Source: Tuctoria greenei | Lineage: Eukaryota > Streptophyta > Magnoliopsida > Poales > Poaceae | Direction of reading: 5' to 3' | DNA length: 64,000 bases | Assembly: GCA_036927565.1 (NCBI GenBank) | Contig: JAYESD010000005.1 | Span: 93,536,301 to 93,600,300 of the forward strand | Shown here: piece by piece, positions 35,460-45,579 of the stretch | Numbering within the stretch: position 1 is the first letter of the stretch | Layout of the letters: every line of letters starts with the position of its first letter | The notes under the pieces: generated by a model | What the model was told of the DNA's origin: nothing | Database searches by the model: none | Seen by the model: only the letters and a program-made list of their open reading frames with translations | Made by a program: the position numbers and the translations under genes

Positions 35460-36831
35460 ACTTCAGGATCTCAAGGGAATTAGTCCAGCGTTATGCACCC
35501 ATCGTATTCCTATTGACCCTGAGAGCATCCCCTCAAGGGAACCTCAAAGGCGATTGAATAATGCGATGCGGGAAGTTGTCAAGAAAGAAGTCTTGAAACT
35601 TCTGCATGCCATGATTATTTACCCTGTTCCTCATAGTGAATGGGTAAGTCCAGTTCAAGTAGTGCCTAAGAAGGGAGGTATGACGGTCGTTCAAAACGAG
35701 AGAAATGAATTAATTCCTCAACGGACGGTCACGGGATGGAGGATGTGCATTCACTACCGAAAACTTAACAAGGCAACAAGGAAAGACCATTTTCCATTGC
35801 CCTTCAACGATGAGATGTTAGAGCGATTGGCAAAACACTCCTACTTCTGTTTCCTTGATAGGTATTCGGGATATCATCAAATTCCTATCCATCTTGATGA
35901 TCAAAGTAAGACTACGTTCACATGTCCTTACGGGACCTATGCCTACCGGTGTATGTCCTTTGGACTGTGTAACGCTCCTGCCTCTTTCTAGAGATGCATG
36001 ATGTCTATATTTTCAGACATGATCGAGGATATCATTGAAGTTTTCATGGATGATTTCTCCGTCTATGGAAAAACTTTTGATCATTGTCTAGAAAATTTAG
36101 ACAGGGTCTTACAAAGATGCTAGGAGAAGGACCTTGTGCTTAATTGGGAAAAGTGTCATTTCATGGTCCGAGAAGGCATCGTTCTTGGACACTTCGTGTC
36201 CGAAAGAGGGATTGAGGTTGAAAAAGCTAAAATTGAAGTTATTGAAAAACTTCCACCTCCTATCAATGTTAAGGGAATCCGCAGCTTTTTGGGTCATGCG
36301 GGGTTCTACCGACGATTTATCAAGGATTTCTCCAAAATCGCTAGACCCCTCACCAACCTATTAGCTAAAGAAGCTTCCTTTGATTTCGATGATGAATGTC
36401 TTAAATCATTTGATATACTAAAAAAGGCACTCATCTCAGATCCAATTATCCAACCTCCTGATTGGACGCTGCCATTCGAAATCATGTGTGATGCCAGTGA
36501 CTTTGCTGTTGGTGCGGTCTTAGGCCAAACCAAAGATAAAAAGCATCACGCAATAGCCTACGCTAGCAAAACTCTGACAGGAGCCCAACTCAATTATGCC
36601 ACAATTGAGAAAGAGCTCCTAGCAGTAGTTTTTGCTATCGACAAGTTTAGATCCTATTTGGTTGGAGCAAAGGTCATAGTCTACACAAACCATGCTGCTT
36701 TGAAATATTTGCTTACCAAAAAGGATGCTAAACCCAGGCTAATTTGATGGATTCTTCTACTCCAAGAATTTGATCTAGAAATAAGAGATAAGAAAGGAGT
36801 AGAGAATTCAGTAGCAGATCATCTTTCACAT
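35460..36831 (+). pseudogene. A2 reverse transcriptase and RNase H
   Basis: The fingers/palm block is WVSPVQVVPKKGGMTVV, then RMCIHYRKLNKATRKDHFPLP, then GLCNAPASF. The catalytic block VFMDDFSVYG is at about 36038-36067. The thumb region (KCHFMVREGIVLGHFVSERGIEV) and RNase H (IMCDASDFAVGAVLGQTKDKKHHAIAYASKTL; ELLAVVFAIDKFRSYL) follow. The frame is continuous apart from stops at 35989-35991, 36121-36123 and 36745-36747. It is homologous over its full length to A1 1-1270. Confidence 0.92.
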
Positions 36832-38220
36832 ATGGAAGTCACACAAACCATGGACATACCTATCAATGACTTCCTACGAGATGATATGCTCCTCAAGGTG
36901 ACAGACTCTCACCCTTGGTATGTGGATATCGTGAACTTTATGGTCACGGGATACGTACCACTAGGGGAGAACAAAAAGAAACTCATTTATGAGAGTCATA
37001 GACACCTTTGGGATGACCCTTACCTCTATCGAGTATGTGTCGATGGCCTTCATAGAAGGTGCGTCCCATCAATCGAAGGCACTAAAATCATAGAGAAATG
37101 TCATGCTGGCCCCTATGGTGGTCATTACAGTGTTTACTGTACTCAGGCAAAGATCTGGCAGAGTGGATTCTATTGGCCTTCAATATATGAAGATACCAAG
37201 GAATTCATTTGCAGATGTTGGAAATGCCAGAAGCATGGAGGAATCTCTGCTCGTGATGTGATGCCCCTAACATACAATCTCCAAGTGGAATTATTTGATG
37301 TATGGGGTATTGATTTCATGGGACCTTTTCCTAGGTCTTATGATTGCGAGTATATTCTGGTTGCCGTCGATTATGTGTCAAAATGGATAGAAGCATTGCC
37401 ATGCAAAAATGCCGATTCCAAGCAAGCAAGGAAAATGTTCCATGAGATCATTTTCCCACGCTTTGGAACTCCCCGTATGGTCATAAGTGATAGAGGGTCT
37501 CATTTCATAGATAAGACCTTCTGGAACTTTTTAAGGGAACTTGGAGTCCAGCATAACATTGCTACCCCATACCACCCACAAACAAGTGGTCAAGCAGAAA
37601 CATCTAATAAGCAAATTAAGAATATTCTGCAAAATACTGTCTTGGAAATTGGAACGGGATGGAAGATAAATCTACCCGACGCATTGTGGGCATATCGTAC
37701 TGCCTACAAGACACCTATCAGCATGTCTCCTTCCCAACTTGTCTATGGGAAGACTTGTCATCTTTCTGTAGAATTGGAACATAGAGCGTATTGGGCCATC
37801 AAGCGGTGGAACATGAATCTTAACGAAACTGGAAATCACCGATTGAAGCAAATCTCTGAGTTGGAGGAATGGAGAGATAAGGCGTACCACAGTGCCAGAA
37901 TTTATAAAGAGCGAACCAAAAGATGGCACGATAAGAGGATTACGCCAAAAGAGTTCAAACCTAGAGATAAAGTTTTACTCTTTAACTCTAGGGTTAAACT
38001 CTTTGGACATGGGAAGATTAGAAGTAAATGGGAAGGACCCTTCACTGTAGTAGAGACTTCATCCCATGGAGCAATCACACTCCAAGGTGATGACGGCCAA
38101 CTATTCAAAGTGAATGGGCACCGACTCAAATTATTTCATGATTCCCAAAAGGATACAGAAAAAGAATTTGACGTGGTAAATCTAATCGATTTCCATGCCA
38201 TTTCTTTCAATTATATTTAA
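36832..38220 (+). CDS. A2 integrase (uninterrupted 462-codon frame)
   Basis: This is the C-terminal part of the polyprotein. The ATG at 36832 is not a true start but the first Met after the stop at 36745. It has an HHCC zinc domain (HAGPYGGHYSVYC...CWKCQKHGG), then a core with WGIDFMGPF (Asp), MVISDRGSHF (Asp) and PQTSGQAETSN (Glu), so the D, D, E set is present. The C-terminal region is DKVLLFNSRVKLFGHGKIRSKWEGPFTVVE. It is the most intact gypsy enzyme in the window. It would insert element DNA into the genome if made as part of a working polyprotein. Confidence 0.93.
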   Translation: MEVTQTMDIPINDFLRDDMLLKVTDSHPWYVDIVNFMVTGYVPLGENKKKLIYESHRHLWDDPYLYRVCVDGLHRRCVPSIEGTKIIEKCHAGPYGGHYSVYCTQAKIWQSGFYWPSIYEDTKEFICRCWKCQKHGGISARDVMPLTYNLQVELFDVWGIDFMGPFPRSYDCEYILVAVDYVSKWIEALPCKNADSKQARKMFHEIIFPRFGTPRMVISDRGSHFIDKTFWNFLRELGVQHNIATPYHPQTSGQAETSNKQIKNILQNTVLEIGTGWKINLPDALWAYRTAYKTPISMSPSQLVYGKTCHLSVELEHRAYWAIKRWNMNLNETGNHRLKQISELEEWRDKAYHSARIYKERTKRWHDKRITPKEFKPRDKVLLFNSRVKLFGHGKIRSKWEGPFTVVETSSHGAITLQGDDGQLFKVNGHRLKLFHDSQKDTEKEFDVVNLIDFHAISFNYI

Positions 38221-38312
38221 ATTCTCCACGTACAGCTAACAGGCCCATCCAATTCTTCTTCTAGAAGGCCCATTTCATCGACCCTAGAAAATGTGGCCCG
38301 AACGAAGCCAGA

Positions 38313-38344
38313 AGGGGTTCGGCCGAACCCTAGGGTCGGTCGAC
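38313..38344. promoter_or_regulatory. Athila palindromic motif, copy 5 (leader of extra ORF)
   Basis: AGGGGTTCGGCCGAACCCTA followed by GGGTCGGTCGACT. The first half contains the perfect palindrome GGTTCGGCCGAACC. It lies about 160 bp before the extra ORF start, the same placement as in A1. Confidence 0.65.
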
Positions 38345-38505
38345 TCTCCCTTCGCACCGTTCACGTTCTGTTTCCTCGTGTTGATCCTCCTTGATATATT
38401 ACACAAAATCCTCGGTGAAACATGTCGTTCCCCGCCTATTTAAAGTACGGAAACAGAGAGGAAAGTTGCACCTCATTGAATCATCATCTTCCGCCCGTCC
38501 TCGTC

Positions 38506-39453
38506 ATGGTCGACAAGAAGATTGTGCCTCATGCCTCCAGCTCAACCTTCAACCTGAGCGGAGACATTAAGTCAGCCAGCGACAAAACTTCCCTCGCCTT
38601 GGAGTCCGTCATGGCGATCGATGTCAAGCCCCTTGCCATGATCCCGCCTGCGATGACTCCGCGCGGGCGCAGCCCTACACCTCATAGCGCTCTCTGGTCA
38701 CTCTCCCCTCAGAGAATGTTGATGAAGTCGACGAAGCCAGGCCGTTTGACTTTGGCTGGGCTGAGCCCAGTCAAGACACGTCTTTTCCACGGAAAAGACG
38801 AGTCTCTCCCATCGTTGCAGCCCGGGGAGGAGTTCATGTATACATTGAAGACTAAGACGGGCGATGTAGTGAGCCACCACTACAAGACGCCCACCTGTAC
38901 CTTGCCGGAACGCATGGGAGATCGCTTTCTTATCCACGGGGTGCACAAACCCGAAGGATGCTACGCTAAGGGCCTATTCAAGCGCGTGGATAATCTGGCG
39001 ATGGAGGAGTCGACAGGCTCGTCGCCCTCCAAGATTAGGCGGCACATCCCACCACCTGCCATCAACGGGCCACCCGACCAGTTCGAGGGCAGTGATGAGG
39101 ACTCTCCTTGTGCCCCTAAAGTGGCACAGCTGACCAAGGAGCTCGCTTCTCTCCACTTGGAGAACAAGAAGCTGACTGACTTGGTGGCTGAAGGGCGCAT
39201 CGAGAGGGCGGAACTGAAGGACGACATCATGGCCCTCAAGGAGGAGATTGACGGTGTTCGCCGTGGCATGAGTGCCAAACTGCGGCGCTTGTTCAATGCC
39301 GTCGGGGAGCCCGACATCTACAACGCACCAGAGTTTAGATGTCCCGACAACATAGGATGCTTACTACTTAGGATTTTATTCTTTTCCAAACATTTGTTTT
39401 CTAAAGCTAGGCTAAATAATGTAAACATCCCCATATTTTTTTCAATAAAGTGA
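38506..39453 (+). CDS. A2 extra ORF after integrase, coiled-coil protein of unknown function
   Basis: The frame opens at 38422, but the Met at 38506 (MVDKKIVPHASSSTFNLSG) is preferred because it is conserved in A1 at 11520. That gives 315 residues. The N-terminal third is Ser/Pro-rich, then a conserved block reads DESLPSLQPGEEFMYTLKTKTGDVVSHHYKTP and DRFLIHGVHKPEGCYAKGLF. The C-terminal half is a charged heptad-like helix (VAQLTKELASLHLENKKLTDL...MALKEEIDGVRRGMSAKLRRL). There is no signal peptide or membrane span, unlike a classical envelope. I do not recognise a family. It sits in the env-like position of Athila elements, and its retention in both copies suggests an element function. Confidence 0.75.
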   Translation: MVDKKIVPHASSSTFNLSGDIKSASDKTSLALESVMAIDVKPLAMIPPAMTPRGRSPTPHSALWSLSPQRMLMKSTKPGRLTLAGLSPVKTRLFHGKDESLPSLQPGEEFMYTLKTKTGDVVSHHYKTPTCTLPERMGDRFLIHGVHKPEGCYAKGLFKRVDNLAMEESTGSSPSKIRRHIPPPAINGPPDQFEGSDEDSPCAPKVAQLTKELASLHLENKKLTDLVAEGRIERAELKDDIMALKEEIDGVRRGMSAKLRRLFNAVGEPDIYNAPEFRCPDNIGCLLLRILFFSKHLFSKARLNNVNIPIFFSIK

Positions 39454-40013
39454 ACTTATCGGTTCATCTAACACCGGTAAAGTTCCCCCTTTAGTTTATT
39501 TTGTTGAATAAAGAATTCAGGAAACAAGTGTAGGGGAAACATGTCCCCAAGTCACAAAATCCCGACATGAAAAATTAACGTTGCATATCAAAACATGTCG
39601 CGGCCGAATGAGCAAAACGACCCGACAAAACAGAGGCATAGAAAAGCCACCAGGAGGTCGGTCGAACCTCCTGGTCGGCCGACATGTCTTCTGCACCACA
39701 CGACTCCGTTTCGCTCCAGAAAATTGGTTTGGATTTCCTATCCCCACTTTTATGCACTACCCTGCTCTTTGAGTTGATTTCATATTTTTCATTGCATATC
39801 TAAAATGAATCAACTCAACAAATGATAAAAAAATGGTAGTCAAGAATTTTCTTAAGCTGAAAATTTGAATACCTTATATTTCAATTCATTACCATGTTTA
39901 TGATTCCCATAATTCAATAGGAAAAACACATCATCTAGGTATTTCACTAGTGTGATATGGTAAATGAGTTCTTTAGAAATCATCCTTTTGCTTGAAATTG
40001 ATTTTGACATTTG
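39454..40013 (+). other. A2 3' non-coding tail, first part
   Basis: AT-rich, with the palindromic motif at 39656-39686, and no supportable ORF. It ends with target duplication ATTTG (40009-40013) at the S2 junction. It resumes at 47441. Confidence 0.8.
39656..39686. promoter_or_regulatory. Athila palindromic motif, copy 6 (3' tail)
   Basis: AGGTCGGTCGAACCTCCTGG followed by TCGGCCGACAT. It corresponds to A1 12664-12697. Confidence 0.6.
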
Positions 40014-40955
40014 TGTAGGATCGAAGAGCACGTGAAAAGCTACCAGAGGGGGGGGGGGGGTGAATGGTAGATTTAAAAATCTTACGCAGCGGAAACAATT
40101 AAACCCCAAACCCTTTTGGCAGAAAAACGATCTGTTAAAGAAATCGTGTGTGAGACTAATATAAACGTTTTTCACCGTGACAAAAGTGATAGATATCAGA
40201 GAGAATCAAGTCACGAAGACAACACAACAAGAATCACTCAAATCCGTCGAGAAAAACTCAAGTTATGATCGAAAGATCAAACAAAGGTCAATCTGCCCTA
40301 CCCGAAAAAAACAGTTCTGGAATGCTGCAAAGAAACTCGTGTAGATCTGAAACCACAAATCCAAAGACCGTGAAATTTTGAAATATGATAGACAATCAAG
40401 TTTTGAAGACAACCCAAAAAGAATCACGTCAATTGGATCTGTAAAACTCGAGTTATGATAAAACCACCGACAAAAGATAGTGCTGTCCAGAAACTCGACG
40501 AGTAAAACTTGTCTGGAACAAGTCTGATGAACAAGGCACAAAAGTTCCTTCAAACTATGAATTTTATTCAATAGAACACAAGAGGAACAGCCCCAAAGTC
40601 GTGCGCCATGAGCTCTGGGCTCCCTTGCTTATATAACCAGCCCTTAGGCCAACCCAATATCAACTAGGACTCCAATCCTACTCAGATCACGAATCGTAAC
40701 TTTCCATAACTGCTCAAGATTCTTCTATACGCAGATAGAAGCAATCTTAAGACTTACAAACACCTTAGGAACGTATCCCACATTCCTAAACAACTCAAAT
40801 TCGTGACCCACACAAAAACCTATCATGACCAACTCAAATCTTTCCATATTTGAGTCAAAACCGACTCAGCCGCAGCCTGAGTCCATAACCTAGTCGGTTG
40901 GACCTTTCCGACCAATTCTTTACGTCCACATCTCTTCATCACGTCTCGGAACCAT
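40014..40955 (-). repeat. S2 3' LTR, truncated
   Basis: Starts TGTAGGATCGAAGAGCACGT on the plus strand and matches the right LTR up to ACGTCTCGGAACCAT, where it jumps into RT. A G run of 13 (40048-40060) replaces the short G run of the other LTR. Confidence 0.93.
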
Positions 40956-41896
40956 TTCAAATTCAGAACTCATCATTGCTGAAAACTTGGACACAAGATC
41001 ATGAGAAGCACAACCAAAGATAATATCATCCACATACACTTGAACGAATAATGAGTCATTGCCATGCTTAAGCACAAAAAGAGTTTTATCAACCTTGCCC
41101 ATGGTAAACCCCTGTTTAGGTAAGAATGTTTTAACCTATCATACCATGCTCTAGGGGCCTGTTTGAGACCGTATAAGGCTTTGGACAGTTTGTAAACATG
41201 ATTAGGAAAATCTGAATTTTCAAAACCCGGTGGTTGTTTGACATAAACCTCCTCATCTATGTAGCCATTAAGAAAAGCACTTTTAACATCCATTTGATAT
41301 AGCTTAAAACCTTTAGATGCTGAAAAAGCTAACAAAATTCTTATGGCTTCAAATCTAGCGACAGGAGCAAAAGTTTCATCAAAATCTAGACCTTCAACTT
41401 GAGTGAAACCTTGAGCAACCAACCTAGCCTTATTCCTAACCACAACCCCATCCTCACTTTGTTTATTTTTAAATACCCATTTAGTTCCAATTAAAGTGTG
41501 ACCTTGAGGTGGATGTACAAGTTTCCAAACATTATTTCTTTCAAAATTTTCTAACTCTTCTTGCATGGCAATAATCCAAGATTCATTAGTGAGTGCGTGT
41601 GATATATCTTTGGGTTCAAAAGAAGCAACAAAAGCAGAATGAGCATGAGAGTTTGGATCGCAAAACCTGGACCGTGTGACAAATTCGTGAAAGCTTCCAA
41701 TCATCTGTTGTGGGGGATGATCTTTGTACAAACGTAGGGAAACAGATGTTTCACAAGCTTCTTCTTCATTAGGTTCATCGTAGATTGATGAGCTTGTGAC
41801 TTGTGAACGATCAGGACCAGCATAGGTGATAGCCGGAGCTTGTTCAATGTCCGGAGCTGGACACGTGTCAACTTCGGAACTACCAGGCAGTATCAC
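40956..41896 (-). pseudogene. S2 reverse transcriptase, C-terminally truncated
   Basis: Minus strand. RSRFCDPNSHAHSAFVASFEP leads into the RT proper (NKARLVAQGFTQVEGLDFDETFAPVAR; LYQMDVKSAFLNGYIDEEVYVKQPPGFE). The catalytic YVDDIIFG lies at about 41005-41035 in a second frame reached by a frameshift near 41110. The reading continues to FSAMMSSEFEM and then enters LTR sequence. The loss of the thumb and RNase H makes reverse transcription impossible in cis. Confidence 0.9.
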
Positions 41897-43245
41897 CAGC
41901 TCTTCTTTATCTTCAAAAATACCCTCCCCTGAGGATACAGATCTGGTCCTGCAACACCGGAGCTAGTACCTGGGCTAGCTTCATCAAAAGACACTTCACA
42001 AGTCTCCACAATTTTGTTAGTGTCAAATAAAAGTACACGGTAGCCTCTAGTATGAGATGGATATCCAAGAAACATGCCATCAATGGATCTAGGTTCAAAT
42101 TTATCAAGATTACCATGTTTCTTAACAAAGCATTTGCAACCAAAGACCCGAAAGTGTGTAACACTAGGCCTATGTCCAAACCGAAGCTCATATGGTGTTT
42201 TACCTAGCTTAGCACGCAAGAAAACACGATTTGAGACATAACAAGCGGTTGCTAACGCATCAGCCCAAAATTTCCTAGGAGTTTGATATTCATCAAGCAT
42301 AGTCCTAGCCATCTCAACTAAGGTTCTGTTCTTTCTTTCTACAACACCGTTTTATTGAGGTACATATGGGGAAGAAAGTTGATGATCTATTCCATTTTCA
42401 GCACAAGAGTGATCAAAAGATTGATTTTTAAATTCAGTTCCGTTATCACTTCTAATTGCCTTTAAAATTCTTGGGTGATCAATTGATAATCTAAGAAATA
42501 AAGTCCTAAAGTAACTAAAAGCTTCATTCTTAGACGCCATAAAGTAAACCCAAGAGTATCTAGAATAATCATCAACAATAACAAGAACATACCATTTACC
42601 TCCAAAGGATTGAACACGTGAAGGTCCTACGGTGTCAAGATGCAAAAGTTGACATGGTTCAGTTGACATGATCATTGTGAGAGGAGTATGTGAACCTGCA
42701 ACCATCTTAGCATGTCTACAAGAAGAGCACACAATTTCTTTGTCCCCTTTAAGCTTAGGCAGCCCACGTATGCGATCAAGAGCACTAACACGCGTTAGGT
42801 GATCAAAGCCTACGTGACCAAGTCTACGATGCCAAAAATATAAGTCCTTTGAATCATTAGCAACTAGACACCTATGCTTAGAGGAATACATATCAAAATC
42901 AGCTTTAAAAACTCTTCCAAACCGAGACATGTTAAAAATAAGCTCACTATTTGAACTTACAACTTTGCAGCAGTTTTTATTGAAAATAATTTCCAGATTT
43001 TCATCTAGCAATTGTGAAACAGAAAGCAAGTTGTATTTCAAATTTTTGACAAGTGCCACATCCTTCAAAGTGTAGTGATCATTTACTCTAACCGAACCCT
43101 TAGCAATTATAGGAGTTGAAGAATTATCGGCAAAAGTAACATTTTCTACACGTGACACAAAGGAAAGGGAGGAGAACCAATCTTTGTTACCGGTCATGTG
43201 GCGTGAGCAACCTGAATCCACAATCCAAATGTTCTCCTTCCTCAA
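41893..43245 (-). pseudogene. S2 protease and integrase
   Basis: The frame 43245-42352 gives protease with IWIVDSGCSRHMTGNKDW, then the pre-integrase zinc region (FWHRRLGHVGFDH; CSSCRHAK) and the integrase core (LDTVGPSRVQSFGGKWYVLVIVDDYSRYSWVYF; IRSDNGTEFKNQ). It ends at a stop in the SPYVPQ block just before the catalytic Glu region. Reading resumes at 42312 (MARTMLDEYQTPRKFWADALATACYVSNRVFLRAK). One stop and one frame change near 41900 separate it from RT. Confidence 0.92.
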
Positions 43246-43317
43246 ACGTGTAACCTACATAAAAGCACAATACGTCGATGACTCAATACTGGGGTTAGTC
43301 AAAAGGCATTTAGGAAT

Positions 43318-43599
43318 CTAGTACTGAGTCACGCGACGTGCAGCGGGAAAAACACGCGAAAGCTGAGACAAAACAGCAGGTTTATGAGTCAAAGTTTGAG
43401 ATTTTTTATTCTTAACTACTGACCTATAAGGTGTTACTTGTGTAGCACAAAAATCAGTAGCTCCGGAGGCAAAAACAGAAGGTCCGGAGGTAAACTTTGA
43501 ATGTTTTTGACTCAAATCAGCAGGTTGTACATTCGGTTCAATGTGTGCAGCAAATTTGGCATGAAAGTTATGAGATCTAGCAACCATTCTTTCCCTTTT
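43318..43599 (-). pseudogene. S2 gag-pol junction segment
   Basis: This continues gag after a TAG (CAG in the ancestral frame) at about 43597-43599: MVARSHNFHAKFAAHIEPN...VTPYRSVVKNKKSQTLTHKP. It leads to the protease frame. S1 has the same segment at about 17624-17890. Confidence 0.8.
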
Positions 43600-45516
43600 C
43601 TATTGTTTAGCTAGTCTATAACAAAAATCTATGACATGACCATCTCTACCACAGAAGGTACAATGAAATTTAACTTTATGTTCATGTCTAGATGAGCAAA
43701 CAACATTTTTATTTGAAACCGAATGAGACAATACTCCTGCAGATTTAAAAATCACTCCTTTTTGTTTAGGAACTGTTTGAATCAAACCACTTCCTAATGA
43801 CTTTACAATTTTAGGTGGATGTTCCTTAGCATGAGCATGAGAATCAAAACCTAAACCAGTTTTATCATTGCAAGACTTGGAAGAATTTAGCAGCAAGTTT
43901 AGGTTCTTATTCCCATTACAAAACCGATCTAATGTCCTATGCATGTCATCAAGTTTATTGGACAGATCAAGGCAATTTTCACATGAAGTTTTTCCTTCTA
44001 GTTTGCAATTGGAACAAAATTTAACTTCATGAAAACGTAAAGCATTGTTCAATATAGAAATTTCATTCATAGCATCCTGTAATTTCTTATCAAGATCATC
44101 ACAAGTAGAACAATGCAAATCAATTGTAGAACAATCAGCATCTTTCAAGTTTTTGTCATTAAGTGCAGCAAGCTCTTTGTATTTTTCAATTTCTAACTCA
44201 AGTTTATCAAGTGTGGAGGTGTGCCCACTTCTTAATGAGGAACATGCATCATCACTAGGAATCAAAGTTTTTAAACGGTTGATTTTAGATTCTAGTGATT
44301 CAATTTTAGCAGCACTAACCCTAAGCTTTTTGTCCTTTTTCTTAACAATAACAGTGGCACGAGAAATAGCATCACACATTTCTTCGCAAGTAGGACATAC
44401 CTCTTCATTGTCGCTGTTGTGTTCTGCCTCCTCCATACTTGATCTTGACTTGCTCGCCATAAAGCACAAGTTTGCCAAATCATCTTCATCTTCATCACTT
44501 CCAATATCCACGTCGCTTGAACTGAACTCTTGAAGTGCGGTGATGAAACTGTTGATCATCTTGCGTCCTATGGTACCTTTCTTCTTCTTGTTGGAATTTC
44601 CAGAGGAGGTCCGGACCTTGCTTTGTTTTTCTTCCCGGGTGGTCGGACCTGAAAGTTTAGGGCATTCTGTATGAAAGTGTCCTGTTTTACCACATTCAAA
44701 ACAGCGTTGAGGTCCGGAACTTCCTCTCCTTCTAGTTCTCACATTTTGCAATGCTTTTGAGAATCTAGTAGAGATGAGTGCCAACTCCTCTTCTGGAAAT
44801 TCTTTGATCTGCTCCAGGGTTAGTGAGGACAACAAAGCAAGAGTATTGCAAGATGATGATTGGCCGGAGCTAGACATATCACGTTGTGAAACAAATGCAA
44901 TAGACTTATTGGGGTTCTTACGTGAGATTATGTCAATTTCATGAGTTTTTAACTTGGAATATAGCACATCTAAAGTAAGTGAACTCATGACAGTAGATTC
45001 ACGAATAGATGTGACTTTCATCTCCCAAATTGACATATCTAATGCACTTAGCAATTGCCTAGCATTTTCAGCATCTGAAAAATTAACATTGGCACTACGC
45101 AAGTTGCTGAGAATCTTATTAAAGCGAGCAAAAAGATCATCAATAGACTCACCGGATTGCATCTCGAAGCGCATGTATTCCTTTTTGAACATGTCTTGTC
45201 TTACCTCTTTGATCGTGTTGGATCCTTCGTGGTAGTCACAAAGTGCTTTCCACACATCGTATGCAGATCGGAGGTGGGCAACACGGTCGAAGTCGCTTTG
45301 AGTTAATCCTTGTATGATCAAGTTCTGAGCCTTGTTGTTGTCGACATCTCTCAGATTTGTAGCTGTAACTTGGTCATTTGATGGCACTTCGTAAGGCTTG
45401 TATACCTTCTCCCATATTGCAAAGCCTTGTGCCTGGATTAAAGCCTCCATGTGTGCCTTCCAAACCTGAAAATCAATACCAGCGAACACACAAGGTTTGG
45501 CAAAGTACTTCTCCAT
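43600..45516 (-). CDS. S2 gag (638 residues, open)
   Basis: Starts MEKYFAKPCVFAGIDFQVWK at 45516, about 50 bp after the primer-binding site. The coat-like N-terminal domain comes first (DVWKALCDYHEGSNTIKEVRQDMFKKEYMRFEMQSGESIDDLFARFNKIL), then a CCHC knuckle CFECGKTGHFHTEC, a lysine-rich linker, a long coiled-coil section with CxxC pairs (CPTCEEMCD; CSTCDDL; CSNCKL...CENCLDL), and a second knuckle CTFCGRDGHVIDFC just before the stop. The long gag with a coiled coil and two knuckles is characteristic of the SIRE lineage. It could in principle package RNA of related elements. Confidence 0.92.
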   Translation of the reverse strand: MEKYFAKPCVFAGIDFQVWKAHMEALIQAQGFAIWEKVYKPYEVPSNDQVTATNLRDVDNNKAQNLIIQGLTQSDFDRVAHLRSAYDVWKALCDYHEGSNTIKEVRQDMFKKEYMRFEMQSGESIDDLFARFNKILSNLRSANVNFSDAENARQLLSALDMSIWEMKVTSIRESTVMSSLTLDVLYSKLKTHEIDIISRKNPNKSIAFVSQRDMSSSGQSSSCNTLALLSSLTLEQIKEFPEEELALISTRFSKALQNVRTRRRGSSGPQRCFECGKTGHFHTECPKLSGPTTREEKQSKVRTSSGNSNKKKKGTIGRKMINSFITALQEFSSSDVDIGSDEDEDDLANLCFMASKSRSSMEEAEHNSDNEEVCPTCEEMCDAISRATVIVKKKDKKLRVSAAKIESLESKINRLKTLIPSDDACSSLRSGHTSTLDKLELEIEKYKELAALNDKNLKDADCSTIDLHCSTCDDLDKKLQDAMNEISILNNALRFHEVKFCSNCKLEGKTSCENCLDLSNKLDDMHRTLDRFCNGNKNLNLLLNSSKSCNDKTGLGFDSHAHAKEHPPKIVKSLGSGLIQTVPKQKGVIFKSAGVLSHSVSNKNVVCSSRHEHKVKFHCTFCGRDGHVIDFCYRLAKQ

Positions 45517-45564
45517 GATGATTAGTCAAAAAACACGCGCAAATCACAAAGATTAGAGCACCGT

Positions 45565-45577
45565 GGCTATGATACCA
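45565..45577 (-). promoter_or_regulatory. S2 primer-binding site
   Basis: Minus-strand TGGTATCATAGCC, two bases from the LTR. One base differs from the initiator Met tRNA match seen in S1. Confidence 0.85.
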
Positions 45578-45579
45578 AT

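Noticed and set aside
44045..44533. Plus-strand 162-codon frame
   Set aside because: It is the antisense shadow of the S2 gag coiled-coil region.
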